Source: Rodentolepis nana | Taxonomy: Eukaryota > Platyhelminthes > Cestoda > Cyclophyllidea > Hymenolepididae | Length of the DNA stretch: 14,353 bases | Assembly: GCA_900617975.1 (NCBI GenBank) | Contig: UZAE01012436.1 | Span: forward strand, 27,300-41,652 | Reading direction: 5' to 3' | In this document: positions 1 to 8,045 of the stretch, piece after piece | Layout: every line of letters begins with the position of its first letter | How positions within the stretch are numbered: the first letter of the stretch is position 1 | Made by a program: the position numbers and the translations under genes | Notes under the pieces: model-generated | Told to the model about the DNA's origin: nothing | Databases searched by the model: none | The model's input: the letters and a program-made list of their open reading frames with translations, nothing else

Positions 1-1924
1 TATTCCTTTCATTAATGAATTGAAATTAGCCTTGCTTTCGATGTGAATATTTACCAAAATATATTCTAACAAAAAATGTGTTGCCCAATAAGTTTTAAAA
101 TAAATAGGATAGTTCATACACTTTATTTATTTATTTAATAACCGACCACCGAATGTAAAAATGTGGGAGGGCTCAATGGAAAATGGTTACCATCGTCTTA
201 TTGACGATTAATGCATCGAATAGGACTTTTAACGAATTCTATATTACTCATAGAGTTTTGATTAAAAACGATTCCTTTGTTAGTGAACAAGCGAGCCGAT
301 TTTATGGTTTCCTCAATTTTTTGAACTTAAAATCAAACTAATGAGATAAAATATATTTAAAAAACAACTATAGAATGAAAATTGGAGCAAAATATTTGGC
401 CTACAATCATTTGAAAAGTGTGAAAATGGAGTGAACAATTGCAAGTCAATAAGATCTTTGGATGTTAGAATGCGATTTGGCATCAAACATTGTGTAAATT
501 TTGAACTAGTGAAAACAGTTGAAAAGGCGTTTATTTATTGTTCTATGTTGCTCCCAGTGATAAAAGCCTCTTAAAATTAGGTAAATTAAATTTTGAGCAC
601 GAATTTTTCACCTATGTTATCATATTAAACTTCAAAACAAGGGAGAAATAAAGTTCCAATGAGGATAACCTCAAGCAACGATAAATTCTAAAATAATAAT
701 TTCTGAAATCAATAAATGAGATGCTATTATCTGAAATACTTATAAGACTATATCAGGCTAATAAGCGAAATGGTAATTGATACACTTGGAATGGTAGCAA
801 AATGCATTTAGCCATGAAAAATTACAAATTCCAAATTTTGTGTCGCAGATGATTTTATTAGTGAGAAGGTGCCTGATTTATTCAGAGTTTTTATTGTTTA
901 CTGTGAATTATTTGTTTGACTTCAACCTCTACCTACTCCAATCCACAAACGCTGAGTACAATTAAAATGTATTAAGTTCATCTATATGTTAAAGATGCAC
1001 ATTAACTTTTACTTTACAAATTATCTCAAATCACCTCTTACCACTTTAAATCCAATTTAACCTATAGCTCTGCAACATGCATTTGCTAATTTCGGATTGG
1101 CCAAAATATTTAGAAATATTTATCTTGGCTTTCCATAGTCATGGTACCAACTAAAAGGAGATTAAGTTACAAAACACCTGATTTGATATGGCTTGATCGA
1201 TTGAAGCGTCACAATTTCGTTCCAAACAGCGATTAGCGCAGTGATTTAGGGAGGATCATTTATACCTCCATTTGATTGATAGTAATGTGGACTATTGAAT
1301 TGAAAAAGTGTTATTTTTGTATTTTTGAGTTGAAAAAAAACAGACTGTGTCAGATATAAGGAAAAGCAAACGGTCTTAAATTTGTTGGCTTACAAAATAC
1401 CACCAACTGTGATCCCACTTTCCAACATTTTCATTCCACTAATCTAAATAATTGTACATTATGACAAATAGAAAAATGAGGAGAAAAACTAATTTTAACT
1501 GATCGTATTAAATATACAATTAAATTCAGTTTATTAAAATAGCATGTGTGCTGGATTAAAAACCAACCAACGGAACACAAGGAGCTTTCTATAAAAAGTG
1601 CAAAATTTGAATGACGGATTGCTTCTCTCATTCGTCAATGCAGCCTTCATATAAGTAAATACTGATTAATGATGGAGAAGGGTTATGGAGGTGATTAAAT
1701 GCATGTTATTATAACGCATGTGATTGACAGTTAAGTTTCAAAACTCGTAAATTAAATGTGGGAATTTTGCACCTCTAATGGTGAAGAAAAGTTGATTTGA
1801 TCAAACGCTATAAATTGTTTTCGTGTGGGGACTAAACGTATCTTTGCTTCGGTATAGTTGAAGTCTGCGAATAGAGTTCAGCCCAAAACGTAGCTTCAGT
1901 AAAATGCTAATTTCAAGAGGAACA
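1..1924. other. Non-coding AT-rich stretch
   Basis: No exon with agreeing splice sites and protein-like sequence was found on either strand. Two minus-strand frames of about 65 codons (1631-1431 and 1986-1801) look like chance: mixed composition, no domain, no partner exons. A near-palindrome GCATGTTATTATAACGCATG sits at 1701-1720. The stretch may be intergenic or intron of a gene outside the window. Confidence 0.5.
122..137. repeat. (TTTA)n microsatellite
   Basis: Four consecutive TTTA units in AT-rich sequence. It could be the remnant of a retroelement tail, but no element body is recognisable beside it. Confidence 0.5.
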
Positions 1925-1940
1925 GGGAGGGAGGCGGGGG
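1925..1940 (+). other. G-rich cluster, possible G-quadruplex
   Basis: GGGAGGGAGGCGGGGG stands out in AT-rich surroundings: 14 of 16 bases are G on the plus strand. Runs of 3, 3, 2 and 5 G with one-base spacers could form a two-tetrad or bulged three-tetrad quadruplex. No gene lies nearby to suggest a role. Confidence 0.4.
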
Positions 1941-3478
1941 TTGCATAGATTTTAGAATTAAGAATATAATTGACAATTGCATTCATAAATAAAGAATTAA
2001 ATTTAATTTTTTTGTCATTTGCTTAAACCAGAGGTAAACAAACTTTAAAAGCGACTCACATACGCGCAATCGAATTATTCAGTAGCTGACGTAGTGCAGG
2101 CTGCTATTTTACCGGTGAGATTTTGAACAAATCCACTGTGACACAAACTCTTCCTTCATTTTTAAACTTCACCTTCAATCCAAGATTTTAAATTATCTTA
2201 CGAATATACTCTTCTGGTTTGCTACGTTATTTTAATACTTGCTTTTTTAATTTTTAAATTAACTTACTTTGCATGTTTAAATTATTTTGATTTTATCTTT
2301 AACATAATAAAAGCGTGCAGTAAATTGAAGCATAAGACAAAGAGCCGAAGAATGCCCTCGCCACATCCCACTTATCAATATGAACAGAGTGTCTTGATCT
2401 TAAATAAGTGCGGAAGTTCTAAATGCTCTGGAACTGTTAAATCTTTCTCATGTGATCTATGCAATTGGGTGATTGGCAAAACAGTTTAATGAAGTCAATT
2501 GTTTTTTTTAATATGCCCAGATTTTGTTTTGCCAAATGTAAACAGGTAGTGAGTAGTGTGAGGACTCCACACCTAGTAAGAATGTTCCATTTAGTCGGAG
2601 AAATTGGCTCGCTGACCATATCAAATTTAGCTTTGCATGGAGAATCCGTTCAACTTTCCAGCATAGCACTGAATGAGTGAATGCTGCAGAATAGAATTAT
2701 ATGACAAGTCATTCATTCATCCATAATTTGTCAAAAAATATGAATTCAGTGGACATTTTTTTTATTTAACTGCATTTAAAAGTTTCTTAATATATTCTTG
2801 CCCAAATAAGGCCACTTGGTCTACAGTTCTTATTAACTTATATAATAATATTCACGGAAGAAATAGAAAATAATTCAAGTATATGTGTACTGGCACCTAC
2901 AATTTGAGTCTGAAACATTTCAATTAATTCTTCACTTTGATAATGTACAAAGTTTGTTAACCTTGATATATCTTTCCTTGAGTAAAACCCCTAGTCATTA
3001 ATGTGCACATATGCTATTTAACGCATTCCACTTATTATCAGTGCTGAAAATAATACTATATGAGGTAAATATAAGGCACTTTAAAATGGAGCACAATTTT
3101 TTCATATACCTTCATAATCCACCACCACCAAATTTAACAATATGTGAGGCAAATAACGTCCACTTGCCATCTTTTTGAATCCCATGACAAAGATTGAAGA
3201 TTTTAGTTTAAAGCAGGCAACTTGTCAAATTACAAAAAAGTACACAAATAACTATTGACCTTTATTTAAATCATACACAATTTTGTTGCAAAGGCAATCT
3301 CATAGCACAACTGTAAACTTTCGAATTCTCTTATTGCCAGAATCATTGCACTCATTTTTGTATGGAAGTTTCTTTGGCTTATTGCTCATGAATATAGTGA
3401 GTATTATGCGTCTTTTAATTATCGTTAAAAAATATCCTTATAGTAGTTAAATCACTCTTTCCTACCTCAAATTTTCTT
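1941..3478. other. Non-coding stretch with overlapping open frames at 2437-2696
   Basis: Between about 2437 and 2696 one plus-strand frame (2459-2680) and two minus-strand frames (2619-2437, and a start-less frame 2696-2508) are open together. None has a recognisable domain or convincing splice partners. Overlap on both strands points to a local shortage of TA-containing stop codons, not to a gene. The rest of the stretch shows nothing. Confidence 0.4.
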
Positions 3479-3866
3479 CAGTTGCTCCAAGGAAAGCCGT
3501 TTAATGCTTTAAAGATATGCACCGCGTCCTTAAGGAAGCACATCTTGAGAAGAGAGAATCAAAGTTGTTGATGAAAAGCTATAGGTATGAGATAAAGCAA
3601 CCTTGTAAGGGACTGCTACTGTAGAAAAGCCTTAACTGCCTCAGAAATCTCCTTGGCAGATTCTCCTGTATCTGTCTAGACTCACAGAACTGGTCAAGCT
3701 TTAGCCCAGGTATAGATGAAACAGACGTATCGCTCATAATGCATTTATTTAGAAAGCATATTGTGTTTATAGTGCTCACGTTGTAAGATATTTCATGATC
3801 AAAATTTTGAATCCACTTCACCAACGAAAGCTTCTGTTTGGCCAATATTCGTGCGCATGCGATCAC
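3479..3866. other. Locally GC-richer island with open frames on both strands; no recognised gene
   Basis: A minus-strand frame of 95 codons (3866-3579) is the longest ATG-started minus-strand frame in the window. The plus strand has a TTCTTCAG| acceptor-like site at about 3480 followed by 29 open codons, and another open stretch at about 3632-3790. On the minus strand a good donor, GAG|GTAGGA, occurs near 3466, but no frame passes cleanly from the 95-codon ORF to it. The composition looks more coding-like than its surroundings. It could be a decayed gene or transposon fragment, an unrecognised exon, or chance. I cannot assign a product. Confidence 0.25.
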
Positions 3867-5045
3867 GTGTCAAACGATGACGTCTCCCACAAACTGAAAA
3901 CCTTTTCCGAGAGTAAAGAGGTTGATTATGAAAAATAATCATATTAAACAGAACCACTTATAAACTTCTTAAACCAAATTGGAACAGATTTATAATGCAA
4001 TTTATAGTCAATACATATATTCATTTCTAAATCAATAAATCGATACCGAATTTCCAACACCAACATGTTATTGGTTATATAATTGCCAAAAGTGTTCCGG
4101 TTAAAGTTTACACCTATGTGTAACCATAAATATGTATATTTCTGTTTCAAAATCTCGAACAATGTAAGTTTTCACACCAGCATTTGTTCCTGATAACACT
4201 GCTTCTATGATTTCCTACTGAATCAAACGTTTCTATGACTTTTTATACAAATGTGGCATTTCCATTTGCCCCTTGTCCCTTCGTCCTTCACTATGGGAAA
4301 ATTTTAAATTTTTGTACAACATTAAATTTTTGCCCTATTGTGTAATAATTCAGTCGATGAAAAACGTTTTGCTGTGGCTGATTGCGGTTTCAAATAACTG
4401 GTGGACTTTAATTATTCAGCGTTTTGCCCAATCAGACTGGTTTCTGCGTTCTTCGAAGCCTTGAATCAGCATCTCGCATAACGCCATTGGCGCACTTGTA
4501 ATAATGATCAATTTTGGGCATTTCGAATTCTGTGCATTACATATGCGAATTAATAGTAGTTTGACTTCAAGTCAGCAACATCGAAGTCCGAACATGTACT
4601 TGCTATATTGAATACATTAGGGAATAATGCTCTAAAATCCCAATGTGGTGCTGAACCCTGTAATGTTTGAAATACCCGAAATATTTTTGGGTAGATGGAA
4701 CTAACACCTTTACTCAGCAAATTAACGAGTGATGTTCTATTCGCTGCAACAACGGCTATATCGAATGAACGCTCCTAACGTTGTTGTCATCACTAATTCT
4801 CAATAACGACAAAGTAAGCTTGGTGAGATTGGGGAACCGGTGAATAGATGTATGCGCAACTAACTCAAAAAATAGTGATTCCGACTTAATTTATGAAGCG
4901 TTTCCGAGTTCGAGGAAAATGTCAATTTAATTTTATCAAGGATTGAAATTCGGGTGCATTTATAAAGAGTTCATTCAACAATTCGTCCCCATTTATATAC
5001 ATTTTAGGACAATTTTCTTCAAAGCAATTTTTTATCCTGAAATGA
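3867..5045. other. Non-coding stretch downstream of the membrane-protein gene
   Basis: No reliable exon was found here. It was searched on the minus strand for a tetraspanin large-loop exon with a CCG motif and for a fourth helix. The nearest candidate, an open stretch around 4600-4420 ending NQSDWAKR, lacks the CCG cysteines and good splice sites. Frames at 4162-3944 (minus), 4273-4464 (plus) and 4943-5179 (plus) look like chance; the last overlaps exon 3 on the opposite strand. Confidence 0.45.
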
Positions 5046-5051
5046 TTTATT
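5046..5051 (-). promoter_or_regulatory. Candidate polyadenylation signal AATAAA
   Basis: A canonical AATAAA on the minus strand lies 27 nt past the TAA of exon 3, the expected place for a short 3' UTR. This supports exon 3 being terminal. The hexamer is common by chance in DNA this AT-rich, so the support is modest. Confidence 0.35.
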
Positions 5052-5078
5052 TAAACATGACCGACGACATTAAGGCTA

Positions 5079-5204
5079 TTAAATTTGCAATAATGCCAAA
5101 AGAGAGGCAAGAACAGCACCAACTACAGTATCACCGATTTGAGCGATTATTATGTCTCCTAGCGTCATCTCCGCAATAGTCAATATGGCAAACAAAGTGG
5201 AATA
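5079..5204 (-). CDS. Exon 3 (terminal as read) of the tetraspan-type membrane protein: TM3 and tail
   Basis: After an acceptor CATTTTTTGTAG| the frame continues in phase 0 for 41 codons to TAA (5081-5079). It begins YSTLFAILTIAEMTLGDI, a helix with a buried acidic residue as often seen in tetraspanin TM3, followed by IIAQIGDTVV and a hydrophobic tail ending LLALLQI. The predicted product is 125 residues, about half a normal tetraspanin, with no large extracellular loop, CCG motif or fourth helix in this frame. Three readings are possible. The protein may really be short. A weak internal donor after codon 26 (ACT|GTAGTT, near 5127) may lead to a loop exon I could not find. Or a one-base length difference in the AAAA run at 5098-5101 may hide a fourth helix that is open in the next frame. 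The 2.5-kb upstream intron makes the link to exon 2 less certain than that between exons 1 and 2. Confidence 0.55.
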   Translation of the reverse strand, partial: YSTLFAILTIAEMTLGDIIIAQIGDTVVGAVLASLLALLQI

Positions 5205-5478
5205 CTACAAAAAATGAAAAAGGCAATTTGAGTTACTTCCGATGATTTTGATCATCTTACATGACAGTTTTAAATTAACAGTAACAAACAAGGTTACGAT
5301 TTCAAGAAGCACAATTCTAATCAGTGTCTAACGCATACTTTTATTTGAAGGTCTAGAAGAAGAAGCAACGTATCAGAATAAAATCTAATAAAAGAAAAGT
5401 ATTAATATTAATAATTTAAATATTCGTTTTCTATGGGAGTTAAGATCGTAACTACATTGAATAATCGATAGCACCACA

Positions 5479-5488
5479 TTTATTATAA
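5479..5488. repeat. Putative target-site duplication, left arm
   Basis: TTTATTATAA occurs here and again at 5810-5819, directly after the A/T tail of repeat copy 1. The match is exact but the sequence is AT-only, so chance cannot be excluded. Confidence 0.45.
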
Positions 5489-5494
5489 GAGAAT

Positions 5495-5809
5495 GTGTGA
5501 TAGACTTACCTCCACGTGGTGCACACTGGGCAACGTATACTCCTACGGCAAAAAAGTCTATTAATCGGCAGTTGACTTCAGACTACCATGACGCCGCTGT
5601 ATGTTTTATTCAACCACTTCCACAGTACTCAACCTTCCTTTTCTCCGCTTTTTTGTCCGTCTGTCTATTTACATCTTTGAATCACTTTCCTGTTCCCTCT
5701 CTCGACTGTTTTTCCACTTTCTCTTTTCCTCTCCTCCATGAAGTCCGAAGTTAACTAAAGGGCTAATGATAATTATCGTAACGCCTGCCATTTGATATAA
5801 ATAAATACG
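5495..5809 (+). repeat. Interspersed repeat, copy 1 (SINE-like or short non-LTR derivative)
   Basis: It matches copy 2 near the window end along its whole length. The first 84 bases (from ATAGACTTACC) are about 90% identical by eye; the pyrimidine-rich middle is more diverged and carries indels. Both copies start at the same point and end after GCCTGCCATTTGA with a simple tail, here ATAAATAAATA, as retroposed elements do. A perfect 10-bp direct repeat TTTATTATAA (5479-5488 and 5810-5819) flanks this copy and looks like a target-site duplication. The open frame across it is not a gene: a 7-nt indel against copy 2 breaks frame conservation. I see no clear Pol III A and B boxes, and internal T-runs argue against a classical SINE. 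The copy lies in intron 2, antisense to the gene by tail orientation. Confidence 0.75.
5510..5542 (-). other. Candidate repeat-derived cassette exon (33 nt) in intron 2
   Basis: On the minus strand the repeat reads CTTTTTTGCCGTAG|GAGTATACG...CACGTGGAG|GTAAGT: a T-tract, an AG acceptor, 33 nt, and a perfect consensus donor. The segment has no stop in phase 0 and would add 11 codons (EYTLPSVHHVE) between exons 2 and 3, whose junction is also phase 0. Splice-site strength and frame compatibility are visible in the sequence; actual use in mRNA is inference. By topology the insert would fall in or beside the short loop before TM3. Confidence 0.3.
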
Positions 5810-5819
5810 TTTATTATAA
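5810..5819. repeat. Putative target-site duplication, right arm
   Basis: Exact partner of TTTATTATAA at 5479-5488. Together the arms bracket about 321 bp, which equals the repeat plus a few bases of leading sequence. Confidence 0.45.
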
Positions 5820-6332
5820 TTTTGTTTCTTCAGAATCCTCTGCATAAAAACCTCTACTTCAAAAATCACGTCGTCAGTATTCACATGTGCAATCGTAAAA
5901 CTTTATAGGTTATAATTATAGAGAGTTATATAGCTGTTCCTGGGTTATTAATCAGTGTGATGCGGCATGCAATTGGTTCAATGATCTGGTTTGAAAAGTG
6001 TAAGCTTCGCAGAAACATGTGAAATTGATTTAAATAGTGGGATGCATCCATTCATACAGAAGAAAAGAGATGGAATGACAAATCATGATTTACAATATTA
6101 ATTTATTTACCATTTTGACAAAATATTTTCATTATCCCTTAACTTTGCATTGACCCATCCGTAAACAAGCAAGTCATTTTAGCCTTCAACCCGAACTGTA
6201 TACTTAAAGGTATTTATTGATGGTCGGGAAAAAATGCACCATAATTGAAAATTGCATTCGAATCGAAAGAATGTGGTATGAAAGTTGTGAGGAGACTGTT
6301 GTGAATCTCTTAACACTCTCACTCGTTCTACC

Positions 6333-6416
6333 TAATAATAATCAGTAGCATGATGTTTTCTGACGCCTTGCATAACACCCGTTCAACATCTGTTGAAGTA
6401 GCACATGTGAGAATTG
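6333..6416 (+). repeat. Diverged dispersed repeat, member 1
   Basis: The core TTGAAGTAGCACATGTGAGAAT (6393 onward) recurs with one substitution at 11824. The preceding 60 bases also align loosely in both places: TAATAATAA, then a CTTGCATA or GTTGCTTA block, then CATCTGTT or similar. The pair is probably a fragment of an old repeat. It lies within intron 2. Confidence 0.4.
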
Positions 6417-6690
6417 GATTGATGAGTGGCAATTCACTATGTTGGATTCCAACAAAAGTCCTATTTAAATTCAATGGTAAGGCTATATTGTAATCAAAAC
6501 TTTAATCAATTCAGAACTCTGAATAGTGGTTCAGGTGAGTGGCATCACTATTAACATTGTACTAATCCATTTAACATAATTGCATGCATTTGCAATACAA
6601 GTTTTGAGATTGATACATAGATTTTTAACCGCGGGTCTCCATTTAAACAATTTATTATTATTCATTCTCTCCTATTTGTGCTTTCAAACT

Positions 6691-6705
6691 TATATATATA
6701 TATAT
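6691..6705. repeat. (TA)n microsatellite
   Basis: Seven and a half TA units inside intron 2. It lies within a plus-strand open frame (6580-6855) that I regard as non-coding. Confidence 0.6.
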
Positions 6706-7748
6706 TGCATATCCACATCTTTCGTACCACTGAAAGCTAATCACACCGACAGTAACTTATCTAATCATTGTTTTAGGGCTCCTCAAGTCTATTTCATGCA
6801 TTGCTATTTTCTTCATACCAAATCCTTACACCGGGTGTTGATTGCAAACAAGTAATGAACTGAATGTCAGAAAATGGTACTATCATCGCCTGATTAACCT
6901 TTACAAAAGTTGACTAAAGTGAACGCAGTAATCATGTGACACTTGAGGAGATGTATGTACGAACACGGCACCTTTAAGCCATTATTGCGAACTTAGTGAC
7001 ATGTGTACAGGGCCGACATTCGTAGACAAGGCAATAGATAATGCAATAGGATTGAAATAGGGCATTGCAGAAGAAATGACTAAACTCTCGGCCAAAGTAG
7101 TGTGATGAAATGATTCACTAACATCAAAGTTTCATGGCAAATTCAATTTGGTCATTAAAGTCTCCTTAAATAATTTGTTCTTGTATCCTCATATAGTTTT
7201 GCGCTACAGGAAAATTTCCTACTTTTTATTTTAAACATTCTAACAAAATTTGCACAGCATCCAGAACAATATTTTTCACTTAATTTATCTCATTCAAACA
7301 ATTAAATTCAAAAAAGAAGATAATTTTGTCAAATTTGTTTTTCTAAACATCCTCCTCCTTTCGTGACAAAAGAGAAAATGAAAAAATAAATAGTTATTTT
7401 ATATATGAGCATCGTTACAATTGATAAAGGGCTTATATTACTGCAAAATTTATGAATGCTTAACTAAATTTGAATCGAGAATATGGGAATAGTTTTTGCT
7501 GGTAAGATATCAGCGGAATACTGCATTGCCAATAATGCGTATCACTTAGGTTCGACACAAGTATAACATTCTCCACATAACGTAAACGGAAGCACTTTGA
7601 GGACACCAAGTAAGCAATTGAGTATTCCAATCATCCATAAATCGAAATTATAAATCAATATTACTCCCACCAAAATATCCGCCCACATTGAAACAAAATT
7701 CAGTGAAAGATACTACAAGGAGTAAATGGAGGCATTGAAAGTACTTAC

Positions 7749-7922
7749 AATATAGATAAATTTATTCTTGCGCTTTACAAAGCTGATAGCGCCCACGACA
7801 ACAGTGATTAAGGAAATGATGCCAGAGACAACCAGCATAAGAAAAGTTTGGGTTGTTTTCGCAATATGCTCTTGTTGAGTTAATAGATAGATGAAGTATC
7901 CTATCTGCAGTCCACATGAAGC
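7749..7922 (-). CDS. Exon 2 of the tetraspan-type membrane protein (end of TM1, loop, TM2)
   Basis: This 174-nt, 58-codon exon is bounded by TTTTAG| and |GTAAGT, begins and ends in phase 0, and is open only in the frame continuing exon 1. It encodes the rest of TM1 (ASCGLQIGYFIYLL), a short polar loop (TQQEHIAKTTQT), a second helix (FLMLVVSGIISLITVVVGAI) and a basic turn (KRKNKF) leading into the next helix. A short outer loop, a long TM2 ending in a GAI-like motif, a small charged inner loop containing Asn, and an intron just before TM3 are the arrangement known for tetraspanins. The match is to organisation and weak motifs, not to a specific member. Other four-helix families (MARVEL, claudin-like) are not excluded. 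The hydrophobic composition, clean splice sites and phase agreement make this the best-supported exon in the window. Confidence 0.75.
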
Positions 7923-7967
7923 CTAAAATTGGGAAATTGTTAACGTAACACTTTATTTGCTGCTTAC
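7923..7967 (-). other. 45-nt spliceosomal intron 1
   Basis: On the minus strand it starts GTAAGC and ends CAATTTTAG, with phase 0 on both sides. Reading through instead would break the frame, because the intron carries an in-frame TAA (codon 5, at 7955-7953). Splicing joins the two halves of TM1. A very short intron beside a 2.5-kb one fits small animal genomes such as helminths. Confidence 0.65.
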
Positions 7968-8045
7968 CGCGTGCAAAAGTAGAAGACTTTTGAAGAATTT
8001 AAAATCAAAACCGCACCAATATTGATAACAACGATATTTCCTCAT
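7968..8045 (-). CDS. Exon 1 of a small tetraspan-type (tetraspanin-like) membrane protein
   Basis: On the minus strand an ATG at 8045 opens 26 codons that run into a strong donor, GCG|GTAAGC. The in-frame codon 18 nt upstream of the ATG is TAG, so this is the first available start unless an undetected upstream exon is spliced in. The peptide begins MRKYRCYQYWCGF and continues into FKFFKSLLLLHA, the first half of a transmembrane helix completed by exon 2. The two cysteines close to the helix are placed as juxtamembrane palmitoylation cysteines often are in tetraspanins. The exon ends in phase 0, matching exon 2. A weak TATA-like stretch (TTATAATA on the minus strand, near 8085-8092) lies about 40-45 nt upstream, but the AT-rich background makes it unreliable. 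I am fairly sure this is coding and less sure of the family. Confidence 0.68.

Larger units (their letters stand above)
5205..7748 (-). other. Intron 2 (about 2.5 kb) containing an interspersed repeat
   Basis: It is bounded by GTAAGT (7748) and TTGTAG (5205) on the minus strand, phase 0. It contains repeat copy 1, a (TA)n run at 6691-6705 and one member of a diverged repeat pair near 6333-6416. Otherwise I see only AT-rich sequence with scattered stops in all frames. The intron is inferred from the flanking exons; no transcript evidence is available. Confidence 0.5.

Noticed and set aside
2437..2696. Overlapping frames on both strands as a gene
   Set aside because: No domain, no consistent splice sites, and simultaneous opening on both strands suggests local stop-codon scarcity.
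4420..4600. Minus-strand open stretch ending FEERRNQSDWAKR as a tetraspanin large-loop exon
   Set aside because: The F...DW spacing recalls a tetraspanin loop, but the CCG cysteines are absent, acceptor sites are weak and a stop follows at once with no donor.
5497..5754. 85-codon plus-strand open frame (and the 107-codon frame 13957-14280) as protein genes
   Set aside because: Both lie in the two repeat copies. A 7-nt indel between copies breaks the shared frame, and the similarity is at DNA level with low-complexity pyrimidine-rich codons.
6580..6855. 91-codon plus-strand frame
   Set aside because: It spans a TA microsatellite in intron 2, with no domain or splice context.
7545..7565. tRNA B-box-like GGTTCGACACA
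   Set aside because: It lacks the final CC of the B box, and no A box or cloverleaf arms can be formed around it.
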